NCBI RefSeq assembly: GCF_947503795.1
Contig: NZ_CANNEZ010000001.1
Location: 425,001 to 489,000 of the forward strand
Direction of reading: 5' to 3'
Length of the DNA: 64,000 nt
Origin: an uncultured Jannaschia sp.
GTDB lineage: Bacteria; Pseudomonadota; Alphaproteobacteria; Rhodobacterales; Rhodobacteraceae
The position numbers and the translations under genes were made by a program. Positions 1 through 7,725 of this stretch are shown one piece after another (position 1 is the stretch's first letter; every line of letters starts with the position of its first letter). Below the pieces are notes generated by a model, which worked only from the letters and a program-made list of their open reading frames with translations, searched no databases and was not told the origin of the DNA.

Positions 1-1
1 C

Positions 2-109
2 ACCGGTATCTATCCCGAGCCGCAGGGCGTCGCATATGTCCTGTCGCCTGCGGATGGTATGTTGGAGGTTCTCGGGTCAATCCCCCCCGATGCCTGGCCC
101 GACCTCTGA
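2..109 (+). CDS. 3' end of an unidentified gene (partial)
   Basis: An open frame runs in from the window edge and stops at TGA 107-109, giving 35 residues that end in PPDAWPDL. The third-position G/C bias matches the other genes here. A hairpin terminator follows 6 bp after the stop. Together these support a real gene end rather than a chance frame. I do not recognise the family from this tail, and no motif is visible. Confidence 0.55.
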   Translation, partial: TGIYPEPQGVAYVLSPADGMLEVLGSIPPDAWPDL

Positions 110-115
110 CACGAA

Positions 116-145
116 GCGCCCGCCCCGCGGTCACGGGGCGGGCGC
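116..145. terminator. Perfect 12-bp stem hairpin between convergent genes
   Basis: Bases 116-127 are the exact reverse complement of 134-145, with a six-base loop (CGGTCA). The hairpin lies between the converging ends of the partial gene and dps, so it probably terminates both. There is no clear T-tract on either side, so its efficiency is uncertain. Confidence 0.6.
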
Positions 146-166
146 GGACCTGATGGGTAGCGCGGA

Positions 167-646
167 TCAGCTGGCGGCGTTGGCGCCGATGAACCAGGTA
201 TCCTTCTCGACCATGCGGCTGACCTCGGTCAGCAGGTCGGCGGTGTCCTCGTCACCGGCCTCGTCTGCGGCGTCCATGCTCTTGCGGACGGCTTTGCCGT
301 AGGTCTTGAAGCGCTTCACCAGCTCGGCGACGTGCTCCTCGATATCCGTGAGCTCGACCGGATAGGGATCGAGCCCCGATTTTTCGGCCACGACCTGCGT
401 GGTGCCGCGCGCGAATCCGCCCATCAGCGCGACGCGCTCGGCCATCATGTCGGTGCCTTCGCCGAGACGGGCGGAGACTTCGTCCAGGAGCTCGTGGACG
501 CCGATGAAGCCGCGACCGCGCAGGTTCCAATGGGCCTGCTTGACGGCGAGGCGAAGGTCGATGCCCTGGGCGAGGCGGGCGTTGAGCTCCTCGCACATCT
601 GTTCCTGGGTCTGTTGGTCGATACCGGTGACGAAACTGTCGGGCAT
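167..646 (-). CDS. dps: Dps family DNA-starvation/ferritin-like protein
   Basis: This 159-aa protein should form the dodecameric Dps cage, which oxidises ferrous iron with peroxide, stores it and shields DNA. The family pattern is intact: KQAHWN (His39), GVHELLDE (His51, Asp55) and DMMAER (Asp66, Glu70). These are the intersubunit ferroxidase ligands. The open frame continues upstream, but the ATG at 646 is chosen because AAGGAGA lies just before it and the upstream part has no family counterpart. The neighbours (dnaX, a terminator) give no functional hint. A GAAAC/TGTT pair upstream only loosely resembles the stress promoters seen elsewhere in the window. Confidence 0.93.
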   Translation of the reverse strand: MPDSFVTGIDQQTQEQMCEELNARLAQGIDLRLAVKQAHWNLRGRGFIGVHELLDEVSARLGEGTDMMAERVALMGGFARGTTQVVAEKSGLDPYPVELTDIEEHVAELVKRFKTYGKAVRKSMDAADEAGDEDTADLLTEVSRMVEKDTWFIGANAAS

Positions 647-811
647 GGGGGCTCTCCTTGGCGCTGCGGTTGCGACGGGCCAACACGGAAGGGGACGATT
701 CGGTTTCAGGCAGAGGCGCGGGAAACGGAGGGCGGGGCCGGGGGACGCCCCCCGGACCCCCGGTGGGACGGGCTGTGTAGTGCGGCCGGGCCGTCGTCGG
801 TCGCGGGTGCG

Positions 812-865
812 GAGGGGGCGCTGCCCCCGCCCTTCGGGCCCCCCGAGGTGTTTCGGGCCAGAGGA
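812..865 (+). repeat. Dispersed intergenic repeat, copy A
   Basis: A GGGGGC/GCCCCC hairpin (814-819 with 823-828) is followed by CCCCCGAGGTGTTT and then GGCCAGAGGA. The same order of elements recurs in inverted orientation at 23059-23111. The copy sits in the roughly 250-bp gap between dps and dnaX. That gap also has a CCGGGGG/CCCCCGG hairpin at 738-755 and no convincing gene. Confidence 0.6.
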
Positions 866-897
866 TCGAGGGGACGTGCCTGCGGGACGAAGCGCGG

Positions 898-2619
898 TCA
901 GTCCTCGTCGAAGGGGTCCCATTCGTCCTCGACCTCGCCCAACGCCTCTTCGGCGGCGGCTTCGGCGATCGCGGCGCGGGAGCGGACCTCGACCAGCTCG
1001 GCGCCGGGGAAGGCGTCGAAGATGGCCTGCGTCGTCGGGTGGGCCAGCGCTTCGGCCTCAATCCGCTTTGCTTCGCCGTCGCGTGTCTCGGCGATGGTGG
1101 GATCGCCGCCATCGGCCACGACCGAAACGCCCCAGCGCGCGCCGGTCCAGCCTTGCAGCCGGCCGCCGAGGCGCGCGGCGAGGTCGGCGGCGGCACCGGG
1201 CGCAGGTTCGAACTCGATGCGGCCGGGCCGGTAGCTGACGAGACGGACGCCCGTCTCGACCTCGACCAGCAGTGCAACGTCGCGATTGGCACGGATCAGT
1301 TCGACCACCTCGGGGAAGGTGCCGAACCGGGCGAGGGCCTCTTCGGCTCCGGCCTGCGGCGCGGGCTGGGCGCCGCCGCGTGCCACGCGGGCCACGGGCG
1401 CACCGCCGGGTTCGGGCGCGGGGCGCGGGGCCGACGGCGCGGCGCCGGCGGGCGGTGCGTCGCGGAGCTTGCGGACCAGCTCGTCCGGGGAGGGGAGGTC
1501 GGCCACATGGGTCAGTCGGATCACAGCCATCTCGGCGGCCATCATCGCGTTGGGGGCGGCGGCCACCTCCTCGAGCGCCTTCAGGAGCATCTGCCATGTC
1601 CGCGTCAGCGCGCGCATCGGCAGGCCGGTTGCGAAGGCTTGGCCCCGGGCGCGTTCATCGGGGCTGACCGTCGGGTCCTCGGCGGCGTCGGGCGTGATCT
1701 GAATGACCGAGACCCAATGCGTGATCTCGGCCAGGTCGCGCAGGATCGCCATCGGGTCGGCGCCGTGAGAATATTGCGCCGAGAGCTCGGTCAGGGCAGC
1801 CGCAGCCTCCCCCTTCATGATGAGGTCGAAGAGGTCGAGGACCCGCCCCCGGTCGGCCAGCCCCAGCATGGCGCGGACCTCGTCGGCGGTGGTTTCGCCC
1901 GCGCCATGACTGATGGCCTGGTCGAGCAGGGACATCGCGTCGCGGACCGAGCCCTCGGCGGCGCGCGCGATCAGGGCGAGGGCGTCGCCCGCGATCTCGG
2001 CCTCTTCCTTCGTGGCCACGCCGCGAAGGTGGGCGATCATCACCTCGGGTTCGATCCGGCGCAGGTCGAAGCGCTGGCAGCGGCTGAGCACGGTGACCGG
2101 GACCTTGCGGATCTCGGTGGTGGCGAAGATGAACTTCACATGCGCAGGCGGTTCCTCGAGCGTCTTCAGGAGCGCGTTGAACGCGCTGTTCGAGAGCATG
2201 TGCACTTCGTCGATGATGTAGATCTTGTAGCGCGCCGAGGCGGCCCGGTAGTGCACGCTGTCGATGATCTCGCGCATGTCGCCGACGCCGGTATTCGATG
2301 CGGCGTCCATTTCGAGCACGTCGACATGGCGGCCCTCGGCGATGGCCACGCAGGGCTCGCAGACGCCGCAAGGGTCGGTCGTCGGCCCGCCCGTGCCGTC
2401 GGGGCCGACGCAGTTGAGGCCCTTGGCCACGATGCGTGCCGTCGTCGTCTTTCCGGTGCCGCGGATGCCCGTGAGGATGAAGGCCTGCGCGATGCGGTCG
2501 GCGGCGAAAGCGTTGCGGAGGGTGCGGACCATTGCGTCCTGGCCGATCAGGTCGGCGAAGGTCGCGGGGCGGTACTTGCGGGCGAGCACCTGGTATTCGG
2601 GTTTGGTCTCGTCGCTCAT
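898..2619 (-). CDS. dnaX: DNA polymerase III gamma/tau subunit
   Basis: This 573-aa clamp-loader ATPase of the replicative polymerase opens the beta clamp and links the core polymerases. Visible features, in order: Walker A GIRGTGKTT (51-59), a zinc module with Cys70, Cys84, Cys87 and Cys90, Walker B with IDEVH (136-140), an SRC arginine-finger motif, and a Pro/Ala-rich linker from about residue 385. A C-terminal tau-like domain follows. I see no A-rich slippery site in the linker region, so a separate gamma product by frameshifting is not supported. The YbaB/recR neighbours common in other bacteria are not in view. Confidence 0.96.
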   Translation of the reverse strand: MSDETKPEYQVLARKYRPATFADLIGQDAMVRTLRNAFAADRIAQAFILTGIRGTGKTTTARIVAKGLNCVGPDGTGGPTTDPCGVCEPCVAIAEGRHVDVLEMDAASNTGVGDMREIIDSVHYRAASARYKIYIIDEVHMLSNSAFNALLKTLEEPPAHVKFIFATTEIRKVPVTVLSRCQRFDLRRIEPEVMIAHLRGVATKEEAEIAGDALALIARAAEGSVRDAMSLLDQAISHGAGETTADEVRAMLGLADRGRVLDLFDLIMKGEAAAALTELSAQYSHGADPMAILRDLAEITHWVSVIQITPDAAEDPTVSPDERARGQAFATGLPMRALTRTWQMLLKALEEVAAAPNAMMAAEMAVIRLTHVADLPSPDELVRKLRDAPPAGAAPSAPRPAPEPGGAPVARVARGGAQPAPQAGAEEALARFGTFPEVVELIRANRDVALLVEVETGVRLVSYRPGRIEFEPAPGAAADLAARLGGRLQGWTGARWGVSVVADGGDPTIAETRDGEAKRIEAEALAHPTTQAIFDAFPGAELVEVRSRAAIAEAAAEEALGEVEDEWDPFDED

Positions 2620-2662
2620 CGCGGCCCCTCTCGGTCAGGGGGCCTGTGTAGCGCCCGCGTGG

Positions 2663-3055
2663 TCAGAGCGTCCAGAGGATGCCGCCGACAAGGACCGCGC
2701 CGGCCGAGAAGATCGCGGCCAGGAGGCCGAAGGTGCCGGTCGATTGTTCCTCGGTGTCATGGGTGTCGAGGCGGCGCTGGCCTTTGCACGAGTTGCGCCA
2801 GGCGGCGTAGAAGATGATGAGCGCGGCGCCGATGAAGACGGTGGCCACGCCCTTCGGGAGCCAGGTCGGCTCGGCCTCGTTGAACACGGCCTTGAGGCCG
2901 ACGGCGATGGCGATGGCGGCCATTCCGGTGCGCATCCAGCCCGCGAAGGTCCGCTCGTTGGCGAGAACGGTGCGATCCTCGGCCCAATCGGTGCGGTCCT
3001 CGGCCCATTGCGTCTTGGTGTCGGCGTCGGACTTGTCGGGATGGGTATCGGCCAT
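2663..3055 (-). CDS. DUF202 family inner-membrane protein
   Basis: This 130-aa protein carries the DUF202 (YidH-type) signature LANERTFAGWMRTGMAAIAI near residue 31. It has three predicted membrane segments, around residues 40-58, 70-86 and 108-128. A charged N-terminus holds a short tandem WAEDRT repeat. The function of the family is unknown. The gene starts 6 bp after the tetR stop, so it is almost certainly co-transcribed with the regulator. That makes it a plausible member of the TetR regulon. Confidence 0.88.
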   Translation of the reverse strand: MADTHPDKSDADTKTQWAEDRTDWAEDRTVLANERTFAGWMRTGMAAIAIAVGLKAVFNEAEPTWLPKGVATVFIGAALIIFYAAWRNSCKGQRRLDTHDTEEQSTGTFGLLAAIFSAGAVLVGGILWTL

Positions 3056-3061
3056 GTCGCC

Positions 3062-3628
3062 TCAACCCCCCGTGGCGGGCGCGGTTCCGAGGAGGGCCGG
3101 CAGGGCGCGGAGGGGGGCGGGGTCGTCCTCGGCCCGGGCGAGCGTCCAGACCCCGATCAGCATCGACCAGAGGCGCCGCGCGGCCTCGGCGGGCGCGGGA
3201 TGACCGAGACGCGCGGCATGGCGGGCGGTGGCGTCGATCCAGCGTTCGAGATGCGCGAGCCCGGCGGCCCGGCCCTCGGCACTCGGCCCGTCGAGCAGAA
3301 GTGTCTGGACGGGGCATGTGCGCCAATGGGGATGGCGCTCGAAGAGGCGGGCGAATTTCTCGGCGAGGCGCTGGGTGCCGGCGTCGAAATCCTCGGCCGG
3401 GTCGTAGGCCCGCGCCACGATGTCGAGAAGGAGGTCCGACGTGGCATCGGTGGCGGCGCGCGCCAGGTCGGCCTTTCCTTCGGGAAAGTGGTGGTAGAGC
3501 GAGCCCTTGGGCGCACCCGCCCGCGTCAGGAGATCGGCGACCGACGTGCCGTGATAGCCGCGCTCCTGAAAGAGCGTGATGGCCGCGTCGATCAGGCGCG
3601 TGCGGGTGTCGGGCGGCTGCGTCGTCAT
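3062..3628 (-). CDS. TetR family transcriptional repressor
   Basis: This 188-aa regulator has a TetR helix-turn-helix in residues 8-55, with the recognition region GTSVADLLTRAGAPKGSLYHHF, which is highly typical. The C-terminal ligand domain resembles the LmrA/YxaF branch. The gene is divergent from an alpha/beta hydrolase. The gap holds a near-perfect 32-bp palindrome that overlaps the hydrolase translation-initiation region, plus a further half-site (TTGGTCCA, 3657-3664) nearer the regulator. It probably represses the hydrolase and its own operon. The inducer is unknown. Confidence 0.93.
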   Translation of the reverse strand: MTTQPPDTRTRLIDAAITLFQERGYHGTSVADLLTRAGAPKGSLYHHFPEGKADLARAATDATSDLLLDIVARAYDPAEDFDAGTQRLAEKFARLFERHPHWRTCPVQTLLLDGPSAEGRAAGLAHLERWIDATARHAARLGHPAPAEAARRLWSMLIGVWTLARAEDDPAPLRALPALLGTAPATGG

Positions 3629-3674
3629 GGCCCGGTGACTGACATGACTTGACCGATTGGTCCAGCCGTGCAGA

Positions 3675-3706
3675 TTGGACCAAACGGTCTAGACCATTTG
3701 GTCCAA
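3675..3706. promoter_or_regulatory. 32-bp palindromic operator for the adjacent TetR
   Basis: The arms TTGGACCAAACGGTCT and AGACCATTTGGTCCAA match as reverse complements at 15 of 16 positions. The site lies between the divergent tetR and hydrolase genes and runs into the hydrolase Shine-Dalgarno (AAGGAGG, 3705-3711). Its length suits two TetR dimers or one long site. A half-site TTGGTCCA lies at 3657-3664. Repressor binding is inferred from position and symmetry. Confidence 0.8.
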
Positions 3707-3716
3707 GGAGGCGCCC

Positions 3717-4553
3717 ATGTCAGTGGAGACGAAATCGATCCCCTCGGGGGACCGCTGGCTGGCCGGGCGGCTGGCGCGCCCGGATACGACGCCGCGCGCG
3801 GTGGCGGTGCTGCACGGGGCGACTGGTGTTCCGGCAAGGTTCTACGCCGAATTCGCGGATTGGCTGGCGGCGACACGCGGTCTCGCGTGCTTGACCTACG
3901 ACTACCGCGATTTCGGCGCGTCCAGCTCGGCCCGCGGCAGCGACGCGACGATGACCGACTGGGGTGTGCGCGACCAGCAGGCCGCGCGGGACTGCTTGCG
4001 GGCCGCCCTGCCGGACGCGCCGCTTTGGGTGATCGGGCATTCGCTGGGCGGCATGATGCTGCCGTTCCAGACCGGGCTGGACGGGATCGAACGCGTCTTC
4101 ACCGTGGCATCGGGCGCCGTCCATGTCTCGGATCATCCCTGGCCCTACCAAGCCCTGGCGCGGGCGTTCTGGTCTCCGGTGCTGCCGCCATTGGCGCGGC
4201 GGCTGGGCTACCTGCCCGCGCGCGCGATGCGGGTCGGGCATGACCTTCCGGCGGAGGTCTACGCGCAATGGCGTATCTGGTGCACCTCACGCGGGTTTCA
4301 CGCGGCGGACGCGACACTCGGACGCCCGAACCCGCACGCGCTGACCTGCGGGGTGCGGATGGTCGCGGTGGCGGATGACGATCTCTGTCCGCCGCAGGCC
4401 GTTTGGCGGCTGATGCGGGCCTATCCGCAGGCGCGGAAGCGTCAGGTCACGATTGTACCGGGCGCCGTGGGGTTGGAGCGGATCGGGCATCTCGACATCC
4501 TAGGGCCCCGGGGCCGCCCGGCCTGGGACAGCGTGATGGGTCCGGCGGACTGA
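3717..4553 (+). CDS. Alpha/beta hydrolase
   Basis: This 278-aa hydrolase has the nucleophile elbow GHSLGG (Ser109), an early LHGATG oxyanion region and a late GHLDI histidine. The acidic residue is probably in VADDD near 219. The overall look is of the COG4757-type predicted hydrolases. There is no signal peptide, so it should be cytoplasmic. The start at 3717 follows AAGGAGG closely. The divergent TetR and the palindrome make it a likely inducible detoxification or ester-cleaving enzyme. The substrate cannot be told from sequence. Confidence 0.85.
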   Translation: MSVETKSIPSGDRWLAGRLARPDTTPRAVAVLHGATGVPARFYAEFADWLAATRGLACLTYDYRDFGASSSARGSDATMTDWGVRDQQAARDCLRAALPDAPLWVIGHSLGGMMLPFQTGLDGIERVFTVASGAVHVSDHPWPYQALARAFWSPVLPPLARRLGYLPARAMRVGHDLPAEVYAQWRIWCTSRGFHAADATLGRPNPHALTCGVRMVAVADDDLCPPQAVWRLMRAYPQARKRQVTIVPGAVGLERIGHLDILGPRGRPAWDSVMGPAD

Positions 4554-4602
4554 CTTGCCGATCGGGACGTCTCGGCGCAGCGTGCGACCCGGAGGTGATC
4601 CG

Positions 4603-5547
4603 ATGACCGACCCGAACCGGAATTGGCCCGACATTCCCTATGCGCCCTGGGCCGAGACCTGCACGGCGCTGCATCTCTGGTGCCAGATGCTGGGCAAGGT
4701 CCGCCTGTCGCAGACGCGCTGGGTGAACCATTCGTGGCACGCGACGCTTTACGTCACACCGCGCGGGCTGACGACGGGGCCAATCCACGCGGCGGGTGGT
4801 GATTGTCTCACGCTGACGCTCGACCTGCACGATCACCGTTTGCTGGCCGAGGCGGCTTCGGGCAAGCGGGACGGGTTCGTGCTGGCGCCGATGTCGGTCG
4901 CGGCGTTCCACGACCGGCTGCGGCGCGCGGTCGAGGCCGTGGGCGGGCGCTTCGACATCCACGGCGCGCCCAACGAGCTGCCCGACCCGGTGCCCTTCGC
5001 CGAGGACCGGACCGAGCGGCCCTATGACGCGGATGCCGTGCGCCGCTTTCACGAGGCGCTTCTCCGGATCGTGCCGGTCTTCGAGCGGTTCCGGACGGGG
5101 TTTCTGGGCAAGGTCAGCCCGGTGCATCTCTTCTGGGGATCGTTCGACCTGGCCGTGACGCGCTTTTCGGGGCGGGGCGCGCCGCCGCATCCGGGCGGCA
5201 TCCCCGCGTTGCCCGACGCCGTGACGCGCGAGGCCTATAGCCACGAAGTGTCGTCGGCGGGGTTCTGGCCGGGTGCAGGGGCGGGCGTGGCGATGTTCTA
5301 CAGCTACGCCTATCCCGGCCCCGAGGGCTTCGCGGATCGCGGGGTGGACCCGGAGGCGGCACATTGGGACGCCGACCTGGGCGAGTTCCTGCTGCCCTAC
5401 GCGGCGGTACGGGCGGCCGACGATCCGGCCGAGACGCTGCTGGCATTCCTGCGCTCGACCTATGACGCGGCGGCCGACACGGGCGGCTGGGACCGTGCGG
5501 CGCTGGAGTGTGCCGAGGGTGAGGTGGGGCGGCCGCGTCCGGTCTGA
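4603..5547 (+). CDS. DUF5996 family protein
   Basis: This 314-aa protein matches the DUF5996 pattern as I recall it: WPDIPYAPWAETCTALHLW at the start, GKVSPVHLFWGSFDLAVTRF in the middle, and REAYSHEVSSAGFWPG later. The family has no known biochemical role. Conserved His and Trp residues suggest an enzyme or a cofactor pocket, but that is speculation. The ATG at 4603 is preceded by GGAGGTGA. The gene lies 49 bp downstream of the hydrolase on the same strand and may be co-transcribed with it. Confidence 0.85.
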   Translation: MTDPNRNWPDIPYAPWAETCTALHLWCQMLGKVRLSQTRWVNHSWHATLYVTPRGLTTGPIHAAGGDCLTLTLDLHDHRLLAEAASGKRDGFVLAPMSVAAFHDRLRRAVEAVGGRFDIHGAPNELPDPVPFAEDRTERPYDADAVRRFHEALLRIVPVFERFRTGFLGKVSPVHLFWGSFDLAVTRFSGRGAPPHPGGIPALPDAVTREAYSHEVSSAGFWPGAGAGVAMFYSYAYPGPEGFADRGVDPEAAHWDADLGEFLLPYAAVRAADDPAETLLAFLRSTYDAAADTGGWDRAALECAEGEVGRPRPV

Positions 5548-5554
5548 TCCGGCG

Positions 5555-5773
5555 TCAGTCGTCGATGCGGCGGAACGCGACCGAGAACCACGGCGCCTTG
5601 TCGGGCTGGTCATTGGCCTTGAGCACGCAGACCAGCTCGTCCCCGACCTGGAGCTGCGCGGCTTCGGCGGCGGCGTGTGGGATAAAGACCTGTTCGTCGG
5701 TGTCGCTGCGGATGGCGAAGGCTGGGGCGTTCTCGTTCGCCTTTGTGACGAACACGATGGTCTTTTCGGCCAT
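5555..5773 (-). CDS. Small beta-rich protein of unknown function
   Basis: This 72-aa acidic protein alternates short hydrophobic strands (TIVFVTK, EQVFIPHAAA, DELVCVLKAN, WFSVAFRRI). The pattern is compatible with a compact OB-like nucleic-acid-binding fold, similar in feel to cold-shock-domain proteins. I cannot name the family. It converges on the DUF5996 gene with a 7-bp gap. The SRP RNA gene lies just upstream on the same strand. Codon bias supports a real gene. Confidence 0.7.
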   Translation of the reverse strand: MAEKTIVFVTKANENAPAFAIRSDTDEQVFIPHAAAEAAQLQVGDELVCVLKANDQPDKAPWFSVAFRRIDD

Positions 5774-5831
5774 GGGCGGAGCGGTCCTGAAACCTGAAAG
5801 CTAAATGATCATGCGCTGGCGCGGCGAGGGT

Positions 5832-5930
5832 GAGAGGCTGGACGACGACCCAAGTGGGACTCGTTGTGGCTGCTTCCTTCCGGACCTGACCAGGTTGGCG
5901 AGGCACCTGCCCGCGCCAACCTCTCGGGGC
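5832..5930 (-). ncRNA. ffs: Signal recognition particle RNA (small bacterial 4.5S type)
   Basis: The minus strand contains the universally conserved SRP core: GGTCAGGTCCGGAAGGAAGC followed by the asymmetric-loop region. The ends GAGAGGTTGG and CCAGCCTCTC pair to close the helix. This RNA binds Ffh and targets nascent membrane proteins to the translocon. The 5' end is set by a good promoter ending at 5934. The exact ends are estimated to within a few bases. Confidence 0.93.
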
Positions 5931-5933
5931 TCG

Positions 5934-5961
5934 AGATAAGGCCAGAGCAGGGCTGATGCAA
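5934..5961 (-). promoter_or_regulatory. Sigma-70 type promoter of the SRP RNA
   Basis: On the minus strand TTGCAT (5961-5956) and TTATCT (5939-5934) are spaced 16 bp apart. This places the start at about 5930, exactly where the closing helix of the RNA begins. The -35 element abuts the stop codon of the upstream hydrolase. Confidence 0.6.
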
Positions 5962-5962
5962 G

Positions 5963-6886
5963 TCAGTCGAGCCGCGCCGCGAGCCACGTCCAGGCATCGG
6001 CCGCGATTGCCTCGCCGGTTCCGTAGAACCAGTGCGAGTGGCCTTCGAGGCGGATCAGGTCGAACGGATGGCCCATCTCGGCGGCGCGGCGGGCGCTGTC
6101 CTGCGCCAGGCCGAACGGGAAGGTCCGGTCCACCGAGCCAAGGTAGTGGCGGATCGGGACGCCCGCGCCGGCGGGCACGAGGTAGTCCGGCGGCACGGTC
6201 CCGGCATGGACGGCCACGGCGCGCCACGGGCCGTCGTAGCGGTTGGCGATGGTCTGCGCGGCCATGCCGCCCCGCGAGTGGCCGAAAAGAACGACGCGGG
6301 TCCGGTCGACGGGATAGATCTCGGCCGCCGCGTCGAGGGCGACGAGCAACGCGCGCGGGTCGGGTATGCCGGCATCCCAGCCGTCGATGGCATCGAGATT
6401 CGGCGCGACGAGAACGAGACCTTTCGCCTCCGCCGTCTCGCGCCACATGTCGACCATGCTCTCGCCCGTGCGGCCCGCCCCATGGAGGAGGAGGATCGTC
6501 GGCCGGGGCGCGTCGCCCTCGGGCGCCCAGCCCCACCAGTGGAGGCCCGCGTCAGCGACCAGGTGGCGGCTGCCCTGATCAGGTTCGGGGGTGTATTCGA
6601 TGGACGCGCTGCAATCCGTGAGGTCGGTGGTCGACCGCTCGGTCAGGCGCGCATGGCCCGGTGCGGCGACGGCGCGCAACGGCACCTCCGGCATCACTCG
6701 CGCCAGGCTTGCGAGACCCACGACGCCGCGGGCGCGGACGGCGACGTCGCTGGCGGCGGTCCGCACCTGGGCGGCGACGTCCCGGGCCTGGGTACGCGCG
6801 CCTTCGGGCAGGGCCTGCGACCCCGCGCCCACGATCAACGCCAGACCCATCGAAAGGAGCGCCAGCGCCCCAATCCGTGTCAGCAT
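5963..6886 (-). CDS. Exported alpha/beta hydrolase (PHB-depolymerase/LpqC-like)
   Basis: This 307-aa protein has an N-terminal hydrophobic segment (residues 4-24) that looks like a signal peptide or anchor. A low-complexity Ala/Arg region follows, then the hydrolase domain: LLLHGAGRTG oxyanion loop (about 133-142), nucleophile FGHSRGG (Ser204), and a late GHSHWFY histidine. Such enzymes cleave esters or polyesters in the periplasm or outside the cell. The substrate is unknown. No partner gene is evident. Its stop lies next to the ffs promoter. Confidence 0.82.
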   Translation of the reverse strand: MLTRIGALALLSMGLALIVGAGSQALPEGARTQARDVAAQVRTAASDVAVRARGVVGLASLARVMPEVPLRAVAAPGHARLTERSTTDLTDCSASIEYTPEPDQGSRHLVADAGLHWWGWAPEGDAPRPTILLLHGAGRTGESMVDMWRETAEAKGLVLVAPNLDAIDGWDAGIPDPRALLVALDAAAEIYPVDRTRVVLFGHSRGGMAAQTIANRYDGPWRAVAVHAGTVPPDYLVPAGAGVPIRHYLGSVDRTFPFGLAQDSARRAAEMGHPFDLIRLEGHSHWFYGTGEAIAADAWTWLAARLD

Positions 6887-6957
6887 CCCATTCGTCCCGT
6901 TCTGGTTCGTTCCGGGAGCGCTCTGCCGGATAAACCGGGCGAAAGTTCGGCGTGCGG

Positions 6958-7725
6958 TCAGCCGGGCGCGCGTTCCGCCCAGCCCGCGAAGATGCGTTCG
7001 AGAAACACGACCACGTAGAAGAGCGCGATGCCGAGGAAGGCGAGCGCGATCAGCACCGCGAACATCAACGGGTAGTCCGCGTTGGTGCGCCCGGAATCGA
7101 ACAGCGCGCCGAGGCCCTTCCCATGGGGCGACACGATCTCCATCAGGTTCGTTCCGATGAAGGCCAGCGTGACCGAGACCTTCAGCGCGCCGAAGAACTC
7201 CGGCAGGGTCTTCGGCAGCGCGATCTTCCAGAAGATCGTGGTGTTGGATGCCCCGAGGGACCGAAGGATGTCACGGTATTCCGGCTCGAGCGTCGAAAGG
7301 CCGATGGAGATCGAGACGGCGATCGGAAAGAACGAGATCATGAAGGCCATCAGCACCGTGTTGAGGTCGTGCTGGCCGATGAAGAGAAGTGCCACGATCG
7401 GGACCACGGTCGCCTTGGGGACGGCGTTGAAGCCGACGAGAAGGGGATAGAGCGCCTCGCGGGCGAGGCGCGAGAATCCCATGATCATGCCGAGGACGAC
7501 GCCGAAGATCACGGCAAGTGCGAGGCCCAGCATCGTGCGCCAGAGCGTCTGCCAGCCGCCGACGAGGAACAGCTCCCAGTAGCGGGCATAGGCGGGGGGC
7601 AGGTCCGAGGGCGAGGCCATCACGAAGTTAGGCCAGCCATTCGCCCAGACGAGCAGCTCCCAGAGCAGAAGGAAGATCAGCATCGCGGCGGCGGGCACGG
7701 CGATCTGGCGCAGTGTGCGGATCAT
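6958..7725 (-). CDS. ABC transporter permease (SsuC/TauC/ThiX family)
   Basis: This 255-aa integral membrane protein has about six hydrophobic segments. The BPD-type permease EAA loop is seen in SLGASNTTIFWKIALPKTLP (about residues 155-174). The family moves sulfonates, nitrate, taurine or pyrimidine precursors inward. Its start overlaps the ATPase stop by 4 bp (ATGA), so translation is coupled. It is the last gene of the three-gene importer operon. Confidence 0.92.
   Translation of the reverse strand: MIRTLRQIAVPAAAMLIFLLLWELLVWANGWPNFVMASPSDLPPAYARYWELFLVGGWQTLWRTMLGLALAVIFGVVLGMIMGFSRLAREALYPLLVGFNAVPKATVVPIVALLFIGQHDLNTVLMAFMISFFPIAVSISIGLSTLEPEYRDILRSLGASNTTIFWKIALPKTLPEFFGALKVSVTLAFIGTNLMEIVSPHGKGLGALFDSGRTNADYPLMFAVLIALAFLGIALFYVVVFLERIFAGWAERAPG

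Noticed and set aside
647-780. An EcfG promoter for dps
   Set aside because: The best match is GAAAC-N17-TGTT, with two mismatches in the key bases. It is too weak to list beside the other sites.
4447-5613. A 388-codon minus-strand open frame opposite the DUF5996 gene
   Set aside because: It is Arg/Pro/His-rich shadow coding caused by high G+C. The plus-strand frame has clear family motifs and a good ribosome site.
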